NCBI GenBank assembly: GCA_910585655.1
Contig: CAJUFW010000001.1
Location: 16,299-80,298 of the forward strand
Direction: 5' to 3'
Length of the DNA stretch: 64,000 bases
Source of the DNA: an uncultured Lachnospiraceae bacterium
GTDB taxonomy: Bacteria > Bacillota > Clostridia > Lachnospirales > Lachnospiraceae
The translations under genes were made by a program, and so were the position numbers. The notes beneath the pieces were generated by a model. The model was not told where the DNA came from. It was given only the letters and a program-made list of their open reading frames with translations, and ran no database searches. Positions within the stretch are counted from its first letter, which is position 1, and every line of letters begins with the position of its first letter. Below, piece after piece: positions 44,788 to 53,613 of this stretch.

Positions 44788-46488
44788 ATGAAAGCAAAAA
44801 AGCTAGTAGCAATCCTGTTGTGTCTGGTGATGGCTGTCAGCCTGTTCGCTGCGTGCGGCGAAAAAAAGAACAAGAATGACACAGGCAACCAGAACAACAA
44901 TCAGCAAAATCAGGACAACACAGGTAACAACGATGCAGACAACAGCACAGGCGGAGATACCGATACAGGCAATGCCTTAACCGAACTTCCGCTTCCGCTA
45001 ACAGCAGAGAAAGAGAACCTTTCCGTATGGACGTTCTATGCGAATGACTTTTTGGACGGTCCTGGCGATGTTAAGGGTGTTCAGAAGATGGAAGAGGTTA
45101 CAAATGTCCATATTGAATGGCAGACGGTTCTTTCCGCAGAAGCACAGGAGAAGATGGGACTTTTGCTGGCTTCCGGTAATTTTCCGGATATCATCTACTT
45201 CGCTTTGGCTACCCCGACCAGACAGTATACCGGTGGTATGGAAAAGGGTATTGCAGACGGCGTGTTAATTGATGCCACTCCGTTGATTGAAAACTATATG
45301 CCAAACTATAAAAGACTGATGGAAGCGCAGGATGAGTCCAGGATTGAGTCTATGACCGATACCGGTTTAAAGACTATCTGGTCCTACAGCGCAAACGATC
45401 AGGGACCACATGGAGAAAATGAGTGGTGTGGTATGGTTATTCGTAAGGACTGGCTTGACGAGCTGAATATGCCTATGCCGGAAACTTTAGACGACTGGCA
45501 TGATACGTTGGTTGCCTTCAAAGAGCAAAAGGGCGCTGACGCTCCTTTGATGATCGGTACGACCGGACCAGTCGGCAATGGCGCCTTCCTGACCGCTTTT
45601 GGCATTCTTCCTGCTTACTATCAGGTAAACGGAGAAGTAAAATATGGTCCTGCTCAGCCGGAATACAAAGAATACATCGATTTAATGGCTCAGTGGTACA
45701 AAGAAGGACTGATTGATCCGAACTTTATGACCAACAATGCTGGTATCGGCGCACCAAACGAATACATCGTAAACGGACGTGCCGGAGCATTTTCTACCTT
45801 TTATTCTATGGCAAACCAGGGTATGATCAACATGGGTCTGGTAACGGATAACCCGAACTTCTATTTACAGGCTGTTAAGAATCCGGTAAAGAACCAGGGC
45901 GATACGCCGTATACCTCTAAAGTAGCAGATGGTATCGTAAACTCGATGATCGGTATTACCACAGGATGTAAGAATCCGGAGTTAGCTGCTATGTGGCTGG
46001 ATTTCAACTATACCACAGAAGGTATGCTGATGAACATGTACGGCGTAGAGGGTGAGAGCTTTACGGTTGCAGAAGACGGCTCTTATCAGTTTACCGATGA
46101 GATTTTAAACAATCCGGACTACAGCCCGACCGACGCTCTGAAGTTCTGGGCAAGAGGAAATGGTCTTGGACTTTACAACTGGGAAACCGCTATGAGAACT
46201 TACTCCAACTATGATGAAATCATAGAAACCGAGAAAGTATGGACAGAGCAGGATATATCTCTTTGCCTGCCAAAGAACCTGTTTATGACCGACGAAGAAG
46301 CAAACAAGTACAGCAGCCTTTATACTTCTATCGAAACGATGGTACAGGAAAATACCTGTAACTGGATTCAGGGTGCTATGACAACCGATAACTTTGACGA
46401 GTTTGTAGACAGCTTGTATCAGTTCGGTCTGCAGGAATGTATTGATATTCAGCAGGGCTTACTGGATCGGTATAACGCACGGAAATAA
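44788..46488 (+). CDS. Extracellular solute-binding lipoprotein (second of pair)
   Basis: 566 residues from ATG 44788, nine bases after AGGAGG; the ATG at 44779 lies inside that site. Lipobox LFAAC (Cys23), then an Asn/Gln/Asp-rich linker (about 26-62) and the binding domain (LSVWTFYANDF, ASGNFPDIIYFALATPTRQYTGGM, LDELNMPMPETLDDWHDTLVAF, EGLIDPNFMTNNAGIG). Codon use is visibly biased toward highly expressed codons (GGT, AAC, GAA, ACC), unlike the preceding paralogue, which suggests abundant expression. Likely binds the oligosaccharide sensed by the AraC regulator. Confidence 0.94.
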   Translation: MKAKKLVAILLCLVMAVSLFAACGEKKNKNDTGNQNNNQQNQDNTGNNDADNSTGGDTDTGNALTELPLPLTAEKENLSVWTFYANDFLDGPGDVKGVQKMEEVTNVHIEWQTVLSAEAQEKMGLLLASGNFPDIIYFALATPTRQYTGGMEKGIADGVLIDATPLIENYMPNYKRLMEAQDESRIESMTDTGLKTIWSYSANDQGPHGENEWCGMVIRKDWLDELNMPMPETLDDWHDTLVAFKEQKGADAPLMIGTTGPVGNGAFLTAFGILPAYYQVNGEVKYGPAQPEYKEYIDLMAQWYKEGLIDPNFMTNNAGIGAPNEYIVNGRAGAFSTFYSMANQGMINMGLVTDNPNFYLQAVKNPVKNQGDTPYTSKVADGIVNSMIGITTGCKNPELAAMWLDFNYTTEGMLMNMYGVEGESFTVAEDGSYQFTDEILNNPDYSPTDALKFWARGNGLGLYNWETAMRTYSNYDEIIETEKVWTEQDISLCLPKNLFMTDEEANKYSSLYTSIETMVQENTCNWIQGAMTTDNFDEFVDSLYQFGLQECIDIQQGLLDRYNARK

Positions 46489-46510
46489 GAACTAACAATC
46501 AAAAAACAAA

Positions 46511-46587
46511 AACGCCATAAAAACACTCTTTAGAGCAGCCATGGAACAGTCGATTTGTTCTGTGGCTGCTCTTTGTGATAGGCGTTG
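46511..46587 (+). terminator. Nested hairpin / terminator after the lipoprotein genes
   Basis: Inner stem AGAGCAGCCA...TGGCTGCTCT (46532-46573) extended by GGAACA/TGTTC, enclosed by an outer AACGCC/GGCGTT pair. Only TTTGTG follows the inner stem, so termination strength is uncertain. Confidence 0.55.
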
Positions 46588-46613
46588 CAGAAATAGGATA
46601 AGTATAGTAGAAT
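46585..46613 (+). promoter_or_regulatory. Promoter for the AAA-ATPase-like gene
   Basis: TTGCAG (46585-46590), 17-nt spacer, TAGAAT (46608-46613), 43 bases before the start. Confidence 0.5.
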
Positions 46614-46656
46614 AAGGGCAAGGCTGAAATGGAAAAAAGAAGGCGGAAGGAAGTGT

Positions 46657-48378
46657 GTGGGTATGGTTAGGACGGTAAGCATTGGCTGTCAGGAGTTTGA
46701 ACGTTTTATAACAGAAGGATATTTTTATATTGATAAAACTGCGTTCTTAAAAGAATGGTGGGAAAATGCAGATATTGTAACACTCATTACCCGCCCCAGG
46801 CGGTTTGGAAAAACCTTAACGATGAATATGGTAGAAACTTTTTTTTCTATTCGTTATACGGGCAGAGGAGAATTGTTTGAGGGGCTTTCTATTTGGAAAG
46901 AAGAGGCTTATCGGAAGCTACAGGGAAGCTATCCGGTGTTGTTTTTAAGTTTTGCCGGGATGAAGGGAGCCGAGTATCACACCATAAATCATGATATCTG
47001 CGATATGTTGACACAGCTTTTTCGGAAACATGCGTTTTTATTGGAAGGAGACTGTCTGCTTACTGCTGAGCGGGAGGAATTTGAAGCATTTTGCCGGAGG
47101 GTACCAGAAGTTTCCCTGGCAGAAGCCTTTAAAAAATTGACGGAATATCTTTACCGTTATTATGGTAAAAAAGTGATTGTACTGTTGGATGAATACGATA
47201 CTCCGTTGCAGGAGGCTTATATCAACGGATACTGGGAAGAGATTGTTTCTGTTCTTCAACGTTTTTTTCATGCTGCTTTGAAAACAAATCCTTCTTTGGA
47301 ACGGGCGCTTTTAACAGGAGTGACACGAATCAGCAAAGAATCTATTTTTTCGGATTTAAACCATTTGGAGGTAGTTACGATTACTTCAGATAAGTATGCC
47401 GATAAGTTTGGCTTTACAGAAGAAGAGGTGTTTCGTGCGTTAGAAGAGTATGGGTTATCTGATAAAAAAACGGAGGTCAAAAGCTGGTACGATGGATTTA
47501 CTTTTGGAACACAAACTGATATTTATAATCCGTGGTCGATTATCAATTATCTGGACAAAAGGAAAGTAGGAAGCTATTGGGTAAATACCAGCAGCAACCA
47601 TCTGGCAGGAACACTGATTCAGAAGGGAAACGCAGAGGTAAAGCAGGAGTTTGAATTATTGTTATCCGATCAGACGATTACTACGGAATTAGAGGAACAA
47701 ATTGCCTTTCATCAACTGACTTACAGTAGAACCGCGATTTGGAGCTTGCTTTTGGCGAGCGGTTATCTGAAAGTGGTTAGGACAGAGTTTTTGGAGGAAG
47801 AGGGAGAATGGCAGTACACATTAGCTTTGACTAACCGAGAGGTAAAATGGATGTTTCTGCGAATGGTCAGAGAATGGTTTGCCCCTGTCGAGGGGGATTA
47901 TAACAATTTTATCAAAGCATTGCTGTTAGACGATCAAAAAGCAATGAATCAATACATGAATGAAGTAGCGCTTACTTCTTTTAGTTATTTTGATACAGGA
48001 AATAAGCCGTCGGAAAAATTGGAACCAGAGCGATTTTATCATGGTTTTGTATTGGGTTTAATGGTGGAGCTGTCTGGACGTTATGTTCTTACGTCTAACC
48101 GGGAGAGCGGGTTTGGTCGTTACGACATTATGTTAGAACCGCGCCAAAAGCAAGACGACGCGATTATTATAGAGTTTAAGGTACACGATCCGGAAGAAGA
48201 AAAAACATTGGAAGAAACCGTAGTGTCGGCGTTAAAGCAAATAGAAGAGAAACAATATTATACTGCCCTTATCGCAAAAGGAATTGCAAAAGACCATATC
48301 CGAAGCTATGGGTTTGCTTTTGAGGGAAAGAAAGTACGGATTGGAAGTAAGAAGAATGATTTTTTTAGAATTTGTTAA
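46657..48378 (+). CDS. AAA-ATPase-like / PD-(D/E)XK nuclease superfamily protein
   Basis: 573 residues. The N-terminal region (FITEGYFYIDKTAFLKEWW, LITRPRRFGKTLTMNMV with the P-loop, VIVLLDEYDTPLQEAY as Walker B) is the AAA-ATPase_like family; the C-terminal ~150 residues (GFVLGLMVELSGRY, ESGFGRYDIMLEPR, IIIEFKVHDPEEE) form the associated PD-(D/E)XK-like nuclease domain with D...EFK catalytic residues. Large paralogous families occur in anaerobic gut bacteria; role unknown, perhaps defence or mobile-element linked. GTG 46657 is six bases after GGAAGG; ATG 46663 is the alternative. Confidence 0.85.
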   Translation: MGMVRTVSIGCQEFERFITEGYFYIDKTAFLKEWWENADIVTLITRPRRFGKTLTMNMVETFFSIRYTGRGELFEGLSIWKEEAYRKLQGSYPVLFLSFAGMKGAEYHTINHDICDMLTQLFRKHAFLLEGDCLLTAEREEFEAFCRRVPEVSLAEAFKKLTEYLYRYYGKKVIVLLDEYDTPLQEAYINGYWEEIVSVLQRFFHAALKTNPSLERALLTGVTRISKESIFSDLNHLEVVTITSDKYADKFGFTEEEVFRALEEYGLSDKKTEVKSWYDGFTFGTQTDIYNPWSIINYLDKRKVGSYWVNTSSNHLAGTLIQKGNAEVKQEFELLLSDQTITTELEEQIAFHQLTYSRTAIWSLLLASGYLKVVRTEFLEEEGEWQYTLALTNREVKWMFLRMVREWFAPVEGDYNNFIKALLLDDQKAMNQYMNEVALTSFSYFDTGNKPSEKLEPERFYHGFVLGLMVELSGRYVLTSNRESGFGRYDIMLEPRQKQDDAIIIEFKVHDPEEEKTLEETVVSALKQIEEKQYYTALIAKGIAKDHIRSYGFAFEGKKVRIGSKKNDFFRIC

Positions 48379-48387
48379 GAATTTATC

Positions 48388-48416
48388 TTGCCAACTCCCT
48401 TCAAATGCGTTATAAT
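48388..48416 (+). promoter_or_regulatory. Promoter for the decarboxylase operon
   Basis: TTGCCA (48388-48393), 17-nt spacer, perfect TATAAT (48411-48416), 97 bases upstream of the first gene. Confidence 0.7.
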
Positions 48417-48512
48417 TATAATCGGCAGAAAATTGGTTTTGCAGGAATCTATTCTGCAAACCAACCTGATACATACAAGAAGCTAAAATCTTTAGTAAAT
48501 GGAGGGCTTAGA

Positions 48513-49967
48513 ATGAGTAGTACAGCAAAGCGTTCAGCAAAAGAGAGGGTAGCTTCCTTACTCGATGAGAACAGTTTTGTTGAAATCGGTGCGCTTGTTA
48601 CAAAAAGAAGCACAGATTTTAACCTAGGTGAGAAGGAAGTTCCGGCTGATGGGGTTATCACCGGCTACGGTACGATAGACGGAGCGCCTGTCTATGTATA
48701 CAGCCAGGATGCCGCCGCCCTGAATGGTACGATGGGGGAAATGCACGCCCGCAAAATCACAGGTATTTATGACCTGGCTTTAAAAACAGGTGCGCCGGTT
48801 GTAGGGCTGGTAGATTGTGCCGGGTTACGGTTGCAGGAGGCTACCGACGCCTTACATGCCTTTGGTAAGATTTATCAGAAGCAGACGGCAGCGTCGGGCG
48901 TGATTCCTCAGGTAACGGTTGTACTGGGAACCTGCGGCGGAGGCGTGGCAGTGGCTTCTTCTTTAAGTGATTTTACGATCATGGCAGAGGACGGGGCAAA
49001 GCTGTTTGTCAATTCGCCGAATACGCTAGACGGTAATTATGAAGCAAAATGTAATACGTCTGCAGCTGCTTATCAGGCAGCATGCGGAAATGTCGATGTT
49101 GTCTGCAAGGGCGAGGACGAGGCTATCGCGAAAGCACGCGAGCTGGTATCCCTGCTTCCATGCAACAATGAAGACGGCGGCGTTTTTGAAGATGCAACGG
49201 ACGATTTGAACCGGATGGTTGCTTCGCTAGGCAGCAGTCTTTTAGACAGCGCCGTAGCGCTTCGTGAAATCGCAGACAATGGTTTATTTTATGAAATAAA
49301 AGGGGCTTATGCCAAGGAAATGGTGACAGGCTTTTTACGTCTGGGCGGCAGCGTAGTAGGCGCGGTAGCCAACCGTTCGGAGGTGTTAGACGAGGAGTTT
49401 AAGCCGGTTGAGAAGTTCCCGGCTGTCCTGACGGCAGAGGGCTGTGAAAAGGCGGCTGATTTTATCAATTTCTGCGATGCGTTTTCTATCCCTGTTTTGA
49501 GTCTGACCAATGTGACAGGCTATCAGGCGACGATAGAGCAGGAAAAGCGGGTTGCAAAAGCATCTGCCAGACTGACTTACGCGTTTGCCAATGCGACTGT
49601 GCCGAAGGTCAATGTGATCACCGGCAAGGCATATGGAAGCGCCTATTTGACGATGAATTCCAAACATTTAGGAGCAGATTTGGTCTTTGCTTGGCCGGAT
49701 GCTAAAATCGGTATGATGGATGCTAAGCAGGCTGCGCAGATCATCTATGCGGACGAGTTAGAACAGGCAAAGGATAAGAGCGCGCTGCTTTCTGAAAAAA
49801 CGACTGCATACGAAAGTCTGCAGGGTAGTACAGAATCAGCGGCAAAGCGCGGCTATGTAGACAGTATCATCGAACCGGCTTCTACCAGAAAGCATTTGAT
49901 CTATGCTTTTGAAATGCTGGAGATGAAGCGAGAAAGCCGTCCTGACAAGAAGCATGGCACGGTTTAG
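48513..49967 (+). CDS. Carboxyl transferase, MmdA type (acyl-CoA decarboxylase alpha subunit)
   Basis: 484 residues from ATG 48513 (behind GGAGGGC). Crotonase-like carboxyltransferase of the 12S/MmdA/PccB group: SAKERVASLLDENSFVEIGA, DCAGLRLQEATDALHAFGK, GTCGGGVAVASSLSDFTIM and, in the second half, NVTGYQATIEQEKRVAKA and ITGKAYGSAYLTMNSKHLGADLVFAWP (here split for brevity). It moves CO2 between a CoA thioester and biotin. Gamma, biotin-carrier, beta and OadA subunit genes follow in order, forming a membrane decarboxylase complex or a transcarboxylase. Substrate is probably methylmalonyl-CoA, by family only. Confidence 0.88.
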   Translation: MSSTAKRSAKERVASLLDENSFVEIGALVTKRSTDFNLGEKEVPADGVITGYGTIDGAPVYVYSQDAAALNGTMGEMHARKITGIYDLALKTGAPVVGLVDCAGLRLQEATDALHAFGKIYQKQTAASGVIPQVTVVLGTCGGGVAVASSLSDFTIMAEDGAKLFVNSPNTLDGNYEAKCNTSAAAYQAACGNVDVVCKGEDEAIAKARELVSLLPCNNEDGGVFEDATDDLNRMVASLGSSLLDSAVALREIADNGLFYEIKGAYAKEMVTGFLRLGGSVVGAVANRSEVLDEEFKPVEKFPAVLTAEGCEKAADFINFCDAFSIPVLSLTNVTGYQATIEQEKRVAKASARLTYAFANATVPKVNVITGKAYGSAYLTMNSKHLGADLVFAWPDAKIGMMDAKQAAQIIYADELEQAKDKSALLSEKTTAYESLQGSTESAAKRGYVDSIIEPASTRKHLIYAFEMLEMKRESRPDKKHGTV

Positions 49968-49983
49968 GAGAGGTGGTGCCGAT

Positions 49984-50403
49984 ATGAAAAAGAAACTGAT
50001 TTCTATGGCAGCCATCTGCCTGTGTCTGATGAATTTGACAGGCTGTGATGGAAAAGCCATGTCCGAGGCTGGTTTAAATACCCTGATGGGAATGGGTATC
50101 GTCTTTTTGGTATTGATTTTTATTTCCTTTATCATCTGGTTGATGGGCTTTATTCCAAAGATGATGTCCGGGGAAAAGAAGACGGCGCCGGCGCCAGTTC
50201 CGGCAAAACCAGAAGTACCAGCTCCGGCTACCAGCCAGGCTCCTGCCGCTGTCAGCGAGCCAGAAGAGTTATCGGATGATTTGGAACTGGTAGCGGTCAT
50301 TACGGCGGCGATTATGGCATCGATGGGCGAGGAAGCGCCGGAAGATGGTCTGGTGGTTCGTTCTATCCGTAAAAGGACTGCAGGAAGCTGGAAAAACGCA
50401 TAA
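49984..50403 (+). CDS. OadG-like gamma subunit of a Na+-pumping decarboxylase
   Basis: 139 residues from ATG 49984, 17 bases after the carboxyltransferase stop. An N-terminal signal-like segment ends in LTGC (possible lipobox, Cys20), followed by one strong membrane span (about 32-55, GMGIVFLVLIFISFIIWLMG), a Pro/Ala-rich linker (63-85) and a C-terminal VAVITAAIMASMG helix as in OadG. It assembles the complex by tethering the soluble carboxyltransferase and biotin subunits to the beta subunit. A lipid-anchored form would be unusual but the cysteine context is only suggestive. Confidence 0.85.
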   Translation: MKKKLISMAAICLCLMNLTGCDGKAMSEAGLNTLMGMGIVFLVLIFISFIIWLMGFIPKMMSGEKKTAPAPVPAKPEVPAPATSQAPAAVSEPEELSDDLELVAVITAAIMASMGEEAPEDGLVVRSIRKRTAGSWKNA

Positions 50404-50469
50404 TAGACTGAATGGAGAGCCCAAAAAGGATGGGCATGTCCGTTTCGGCGGACAGGAAAGGGGATAAAA

Positions 50470-50853
50470 ATGAAAAATTATACCATTACCGTAAATGGAA
50501 CTGTTTATGATGTTACTGTAGAGGAAGGCGGAGCAGGCGCTACGGCTCCGGCTACGGCACCTGCTCCAAGAGCAGCCAGCGCGCCGGCTGCACCAAAGGC
50601 AGCTCCAGCGCCGAAAGCTGCACCGGCAGGAGCTGCAGGCAGTGTAAAGGTCAATGCTCCTATGCCTGGTAAGATCCTGGCTGTTAAAGTCAATGCAGGT
50701 CAGGCTGTCAAGCGTGGAGAGGTACTCCTGGTATTAGAGGCAATGAAGATGGAAAATGAAATCGTAGCTCCTCAGGATGGAACAGTAGCTTCCGTAAATG
50801 TAGCAGTAGGAGATTCTGTAGAATCCGGTGCTTTATTAGCTTCCCTGAACTAA
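50470..50853 (+). CDS. Biotin carrier protein (biotinyl subunit)
   Basis: 127 residues: N-terminal MKNYTITVNGTVYDVTVEE, an Ala/Pro-rich flexible linker (about 20-52) and a C-terminal biotinyl domain with the biotin lysine Lys93 in EAMKMENEI. Carries CO2 from the carboxyltransferase to the beta-subunit decarboxylase. Typical size for the gamma/delta carrier of methylmalonyl-CoA or glutaconyl-CoA decarboxylase and for the 1.3S subunit of transcarboxylase. RBS AAAGGGG. Confidence 0.95.
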   Translation: MKNYTITVNGTVYDVTVEEGGAGATAPATAPAPRAASAPAAPKAAPAPKAAPAGAAGSVKVNAPMPGKILAVKVNAGQAVKRGEVLLVLEAMKMENEIVAPQDGTVASVNVAVGDSVESGALLASLN

Positions 50854-50898
50854 TTAAGCAGGTGCTTTGGCAACCATTATTACGGGAGGGAAACAAGA

Positions 50899-52023
50899 AT
50901 GGATTACATTGTAAATACACTGGAAAATCTTGCTGGGCAAACGGCATTTGCTTCCTTAAACTGGGGCAATTACCTGATGATTGCAGTGGCATGCTTTTTC
51001 CTGTACCTGGCTATCAAGAAAGGGTACGAGCCGTTATTGCTCCTGCCGATTTCCTTTGGTATGCTCTTGGTTAATATCTATCCGCCGATTATGGAAGAGG
51101 GCGGACTTCTTCACTATTTTTATCTGTTAGACGAGTGGTCGATTATGCCGTCCCTGATTTTCTTAGGCGTCGGCGCGCAGACGGATTTCGGTCCGTTGAT
51201 TGCAAATCCAAAGAGCTTCCTGTTAGGTGCTGCTGCTCAGTTTGGTATTTTCGCCGCTTATCTGTTTGCTATTTTAATGAATTTTAACGGAAAGGCTGCC
51301 GCTGCTATCTCTATCATCGGCGGTGCTGATGGTCCGACTTCTATTTTCCTGGCTGGAAAGCTTCAGCAGACGGAATATATGGGACCGATTGCCGTAGCGG
51401 CTTATTCCTATATGTCTTTGGTTCCGATTATCCAGCCGCCGATCATGAAACTGCTGACGACGGAAAAGGAACGGAAAATCAAAATGGAACAGCTTCGTCC
51501 GGTTTCCAAGCTGGAGAAAATCCTGTTCCCGGTTATCATTACAATCGTCGTATCTATGCTGCTTCCGTCTACTGCTCCTCTGGTTGGTATGCTGATGCTT
51601 GGTAACTTATTCAAAGAATCCGGTGTAGTAAAGCAGCTCACCGAAACTGCTTCCAATGCGCTGATGTATATTGTGGTTATTCTGCTGGGTACTTCCGTTG
51701 GTGCAACGACCAGTGCAGAGGCTTTCTTGAAATTTGATACGTTAAAGATCGTGGCGTTAGGTCTGATTGCGTTTGCGATTGGTACGGCTGCAGGTATTTT
51801 ATTCGGAAAGCTGATGTGCAAGCTGTCCGGCGGTAAGATTAACCCATTGATCGGTTCTGCCGGGGTATCTGCCGTGCCGATGGCAGCCAGAGTATCCCAG
51901 AAGGTAGGCGCGGAAGCCGATCCGACCAACTTCCTGCTGATGCACGCCATGGGACCAAACGTAGCCGGTGTTATCGGTACGGCAGTGGCTGCCGGTGTGT
52001 TTATGGCAATATTTGGAGTTTAA
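50899..52023 (+). CDS. oadB: Sodium ion-translocating decarboxylase beta subunit
   Basis: 374-residue membrane protein with about nine spans, the OadB/MmdB/GcdB family that decarboxylates carboxybiotin and exports Na+. Conserved landmarks are [19 protein letters not shown] near residue 144 and the C-terminal [19 protein letters not shown]...[18 protein letters not shown]. It supplies the energy-conserving step of the operon. Start ATG follows GGGAGGG. It lies 45 bases after the biotin carrier gene and 38 before the OadA-type gene, with no terminator between. Confidence 0.95.
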   Translation: MDYIVNTLENLAGQTAFASLNWGNYLMIAVACFFLYLAIKKGYEPLLLLPISFGMLLVNIYPPIMEEGGLLHYFYLLDEWSIMPSLIFLGVGAQTDFGPLIANPKSFLLGAAAQFGIFAAYLFAILMNFNGKAAAAISIIGGADGPTSIFLAGKLQQTEYMGPIAVAAYSYMSLVPIIQPPIMKLLTTEKERKIKMEQLRPVSKLEKILFPVIITIVVSMLLPSTAPLVGMLMLGNLFKESGVVKQLTETASNALMYIVVILLGTSVGATTSAEAFLKFDTLKIVALGLIAFAIGTAAGILFGKLMCKLSGGKINPLIGSAGVSAVPMAARVSQKVGAEADPTNFLLMHAMGPNVAGVIGTAVAAGVFMAIFGV

Positions 52024-52061
52024 TATAATAAAAATTTAGCGAGAGAAGGAGATAGATACAG

Positions 52062-53474
52062 ATGGCTAAAACGGCTAAAAAACCGGTAAAGATTACCGAG
52101 ACAATCTTGCGTGACGCGCATCAGTCCTTGATCGCCACCAGAATGACGACCGAACAGATGCTGCCGATTATTGAAAAAATGGATCAGGTAGGCTATCATT
52201 CCGTAGAGTGCTGGGGCGGCGCTACGTTTGATGCAAGCCTTCGTTTCTTAAAGGAAGATCCATGGGAGAGATTAAGAAAACTGCGTGCCGGATTTAAGAA
52301 CACCAAGCTGCAGATGCTCTTCCGCGGACAGAATATCTTAGGATATAACCACTACGCCGATGATGTAGTAGAATATTTTGTACAGAAATCAATCGCAAAC
52401 GGAATTGATATCATTCGTATTTTTGACTGCTTTAACGATTTGCGGAATCTTCAGACAGCCGTAAAAGCGGCAAATAAGGAAAAGGGTCATGCGCAGATCG
52501 CTCTTTCCTATACGTTAGGTGATGCTTATACGCTGGATTACTGGAAAGAAACAGCAAAGGCAATCGAGGAAATGGGCGCCGATTCGATCTGTATCAAGGA
52601 TATGGCAGGACTGCTGGTTCCTTATGAGGCAACTCGTCTGGTAACAGCCTTAAAACAGGGAACAAAGCTGCCGATTCAGATTCATACCCATTATACGTCC
52701 GGTGTAGCGGCTATGACTTATATGAAGTCGGTGGAAGCAGGTGCGGATATTATTGATACGGCTATGTCTCCATTTTCCATGGGAACCAGCCAGCCGGCAA
52801 CGGAGGTTATGGTAGAAACCTTTAAGGGAACGGAGTACGATAGCGGACTGGATCAGAACCTTTTGGCAGAAATCGCCGACTACTTCCGTCCAATGCAGGA
52901 GGAAGCATTAAAGAGCGGTCTTTTAAATCCAAAGGTTATGGGCGTCAATATCAAGACTTTACTATACCAGGTACCAGGCGGTATGCTTTCCAACCTGGTG
53001 TCTCAATTAAAAGAAGCCAAAGCAGAGGACAAATATTACGAAGTATTAGAGGAAATTCCGCGTGTACGGAAAGACTTGGGCGAGCCTCCGTTGGTTACAC
53101 CGTCCTCCCAGATTGTGGGAACACAGGCGGTATTAAACGTCTTGCAGGGTGAGCGTTATAAGATGGTAACAAAAGAAACCAAGAAAGTATTAAGCGGCGA
53201 GTTTGGAAAAACCATTAAGCCGTTCAACAAAGAAGTACAGAAAAAAGCGATTGGAGATGCAAAGCCGATCACCTGCCGTCCGGCAGATTTGATCCCTCCT
53301 CAGCTTCCTCAGTTTGAGAAAGAATGTGCGCAGTACAAGCAGCAGGATGAGGATGTATTGTCCTACGCTCTGTTCCCACAGGTAGCTATGGACTTCTTTA
53401 AATACCGGGAGGCACAGCAGACAAAAGTCGATTCGGCGGTAGCAGATACCAAGAACGGAGCATATCCGGTATAA
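52062..53474 (+). CDS. oadA: Oxaloacetate decarboxylase / pyruvate carboxylase carboxyltransferase subunit (OadA-type, no biotin domain)
   Basis: 470 residues. A TIM-barrel carboxyltransferase (KITETILRDAHQSLIATRM, metal ligands Asp18, His208 and His210 in IHTHYTSG, carbamylated-lysine motif CIKDMAG) followed by the PYC_OADA conserved region (about 300-460). The C-terminal biotinyl domain of classical OadA is missing, consistent with the separate carrier gene in the operon; it corresponds to the 5S subunit of transcarboxylase. It acts on oxaloacetate/pyruvate. RBS GAAGGAG. A terminator follows. Confidence 0.93.
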   Translation: MAKTAKKPVKITETILRDAHQSLIATRMTTEQMLPIIEKMDQVGYHSVECWGGATFDASLRFLKEDPWERLRKLRAGFKNTKLQMLFRGQNILGYNHYADDVVEYFVQKSIANGIDIIRIFDCFNDLRNLQTAVKAANKEKGHAQIALSYTLGDAYTLDYWKETAKAIEEMGADSICIKDMAGLLVPYEATRLVTALKQGTKLPIQIHTHYTSGVAAMTYMKSVEAGADIIDTAMSPFSMGTSQPATEVMVETFKGTEYDSGLDQNLLAEIADYFRPMQEEALKSGLLNPKVMGVNIKTLLYQVPGGMLSNLVSQLKEAKAEDKYYEVLEEIPRVRKDLGEPPLVTPSSQIVGTQAVLNVLQGERYKMVTKETKKVLSGEFGKTIKPFNKEVQKKAIGDAKPITCRPADLIPPQLPQFEKECAQYKQQDEDVLSYALFPQVAMDFFKYREAQQTKVDSAVADTKNGAYPV

Positions 53475-53494
53475 GTATAAAAATAAAACAGAAA

Positions 53495-53543
53495 GAAGGC
53501 TGTCGTAAAATCAGAAACAATGGTTTTGGGGCAGCCTTTTTTT
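53495..53543 (+). terminator. Terminator after the decarboxylase operon
   Basis: AAGGCTG/CAGCCTT stem with a 29-nt loop, followed by a run of T. Clean separation from the downstream toxin-antitoxin/thiamine genes. Confidence 0.85.
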
Positions 53544-53613
53544 AAACAAGCTCTTTCCTATCTGATATGACGTGAGAGGATTTTAGATATGGAAAATCAT
53601 AAGGAGAGATGAG

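Noticed and set aside
53544-53613. TPP riboswitch before the thiamine genes
   Set aside because: No CTGAGA or CCTGATCTGG-like thi-box words occur upstream of the HEPN-MNT-thi group or between its genes.
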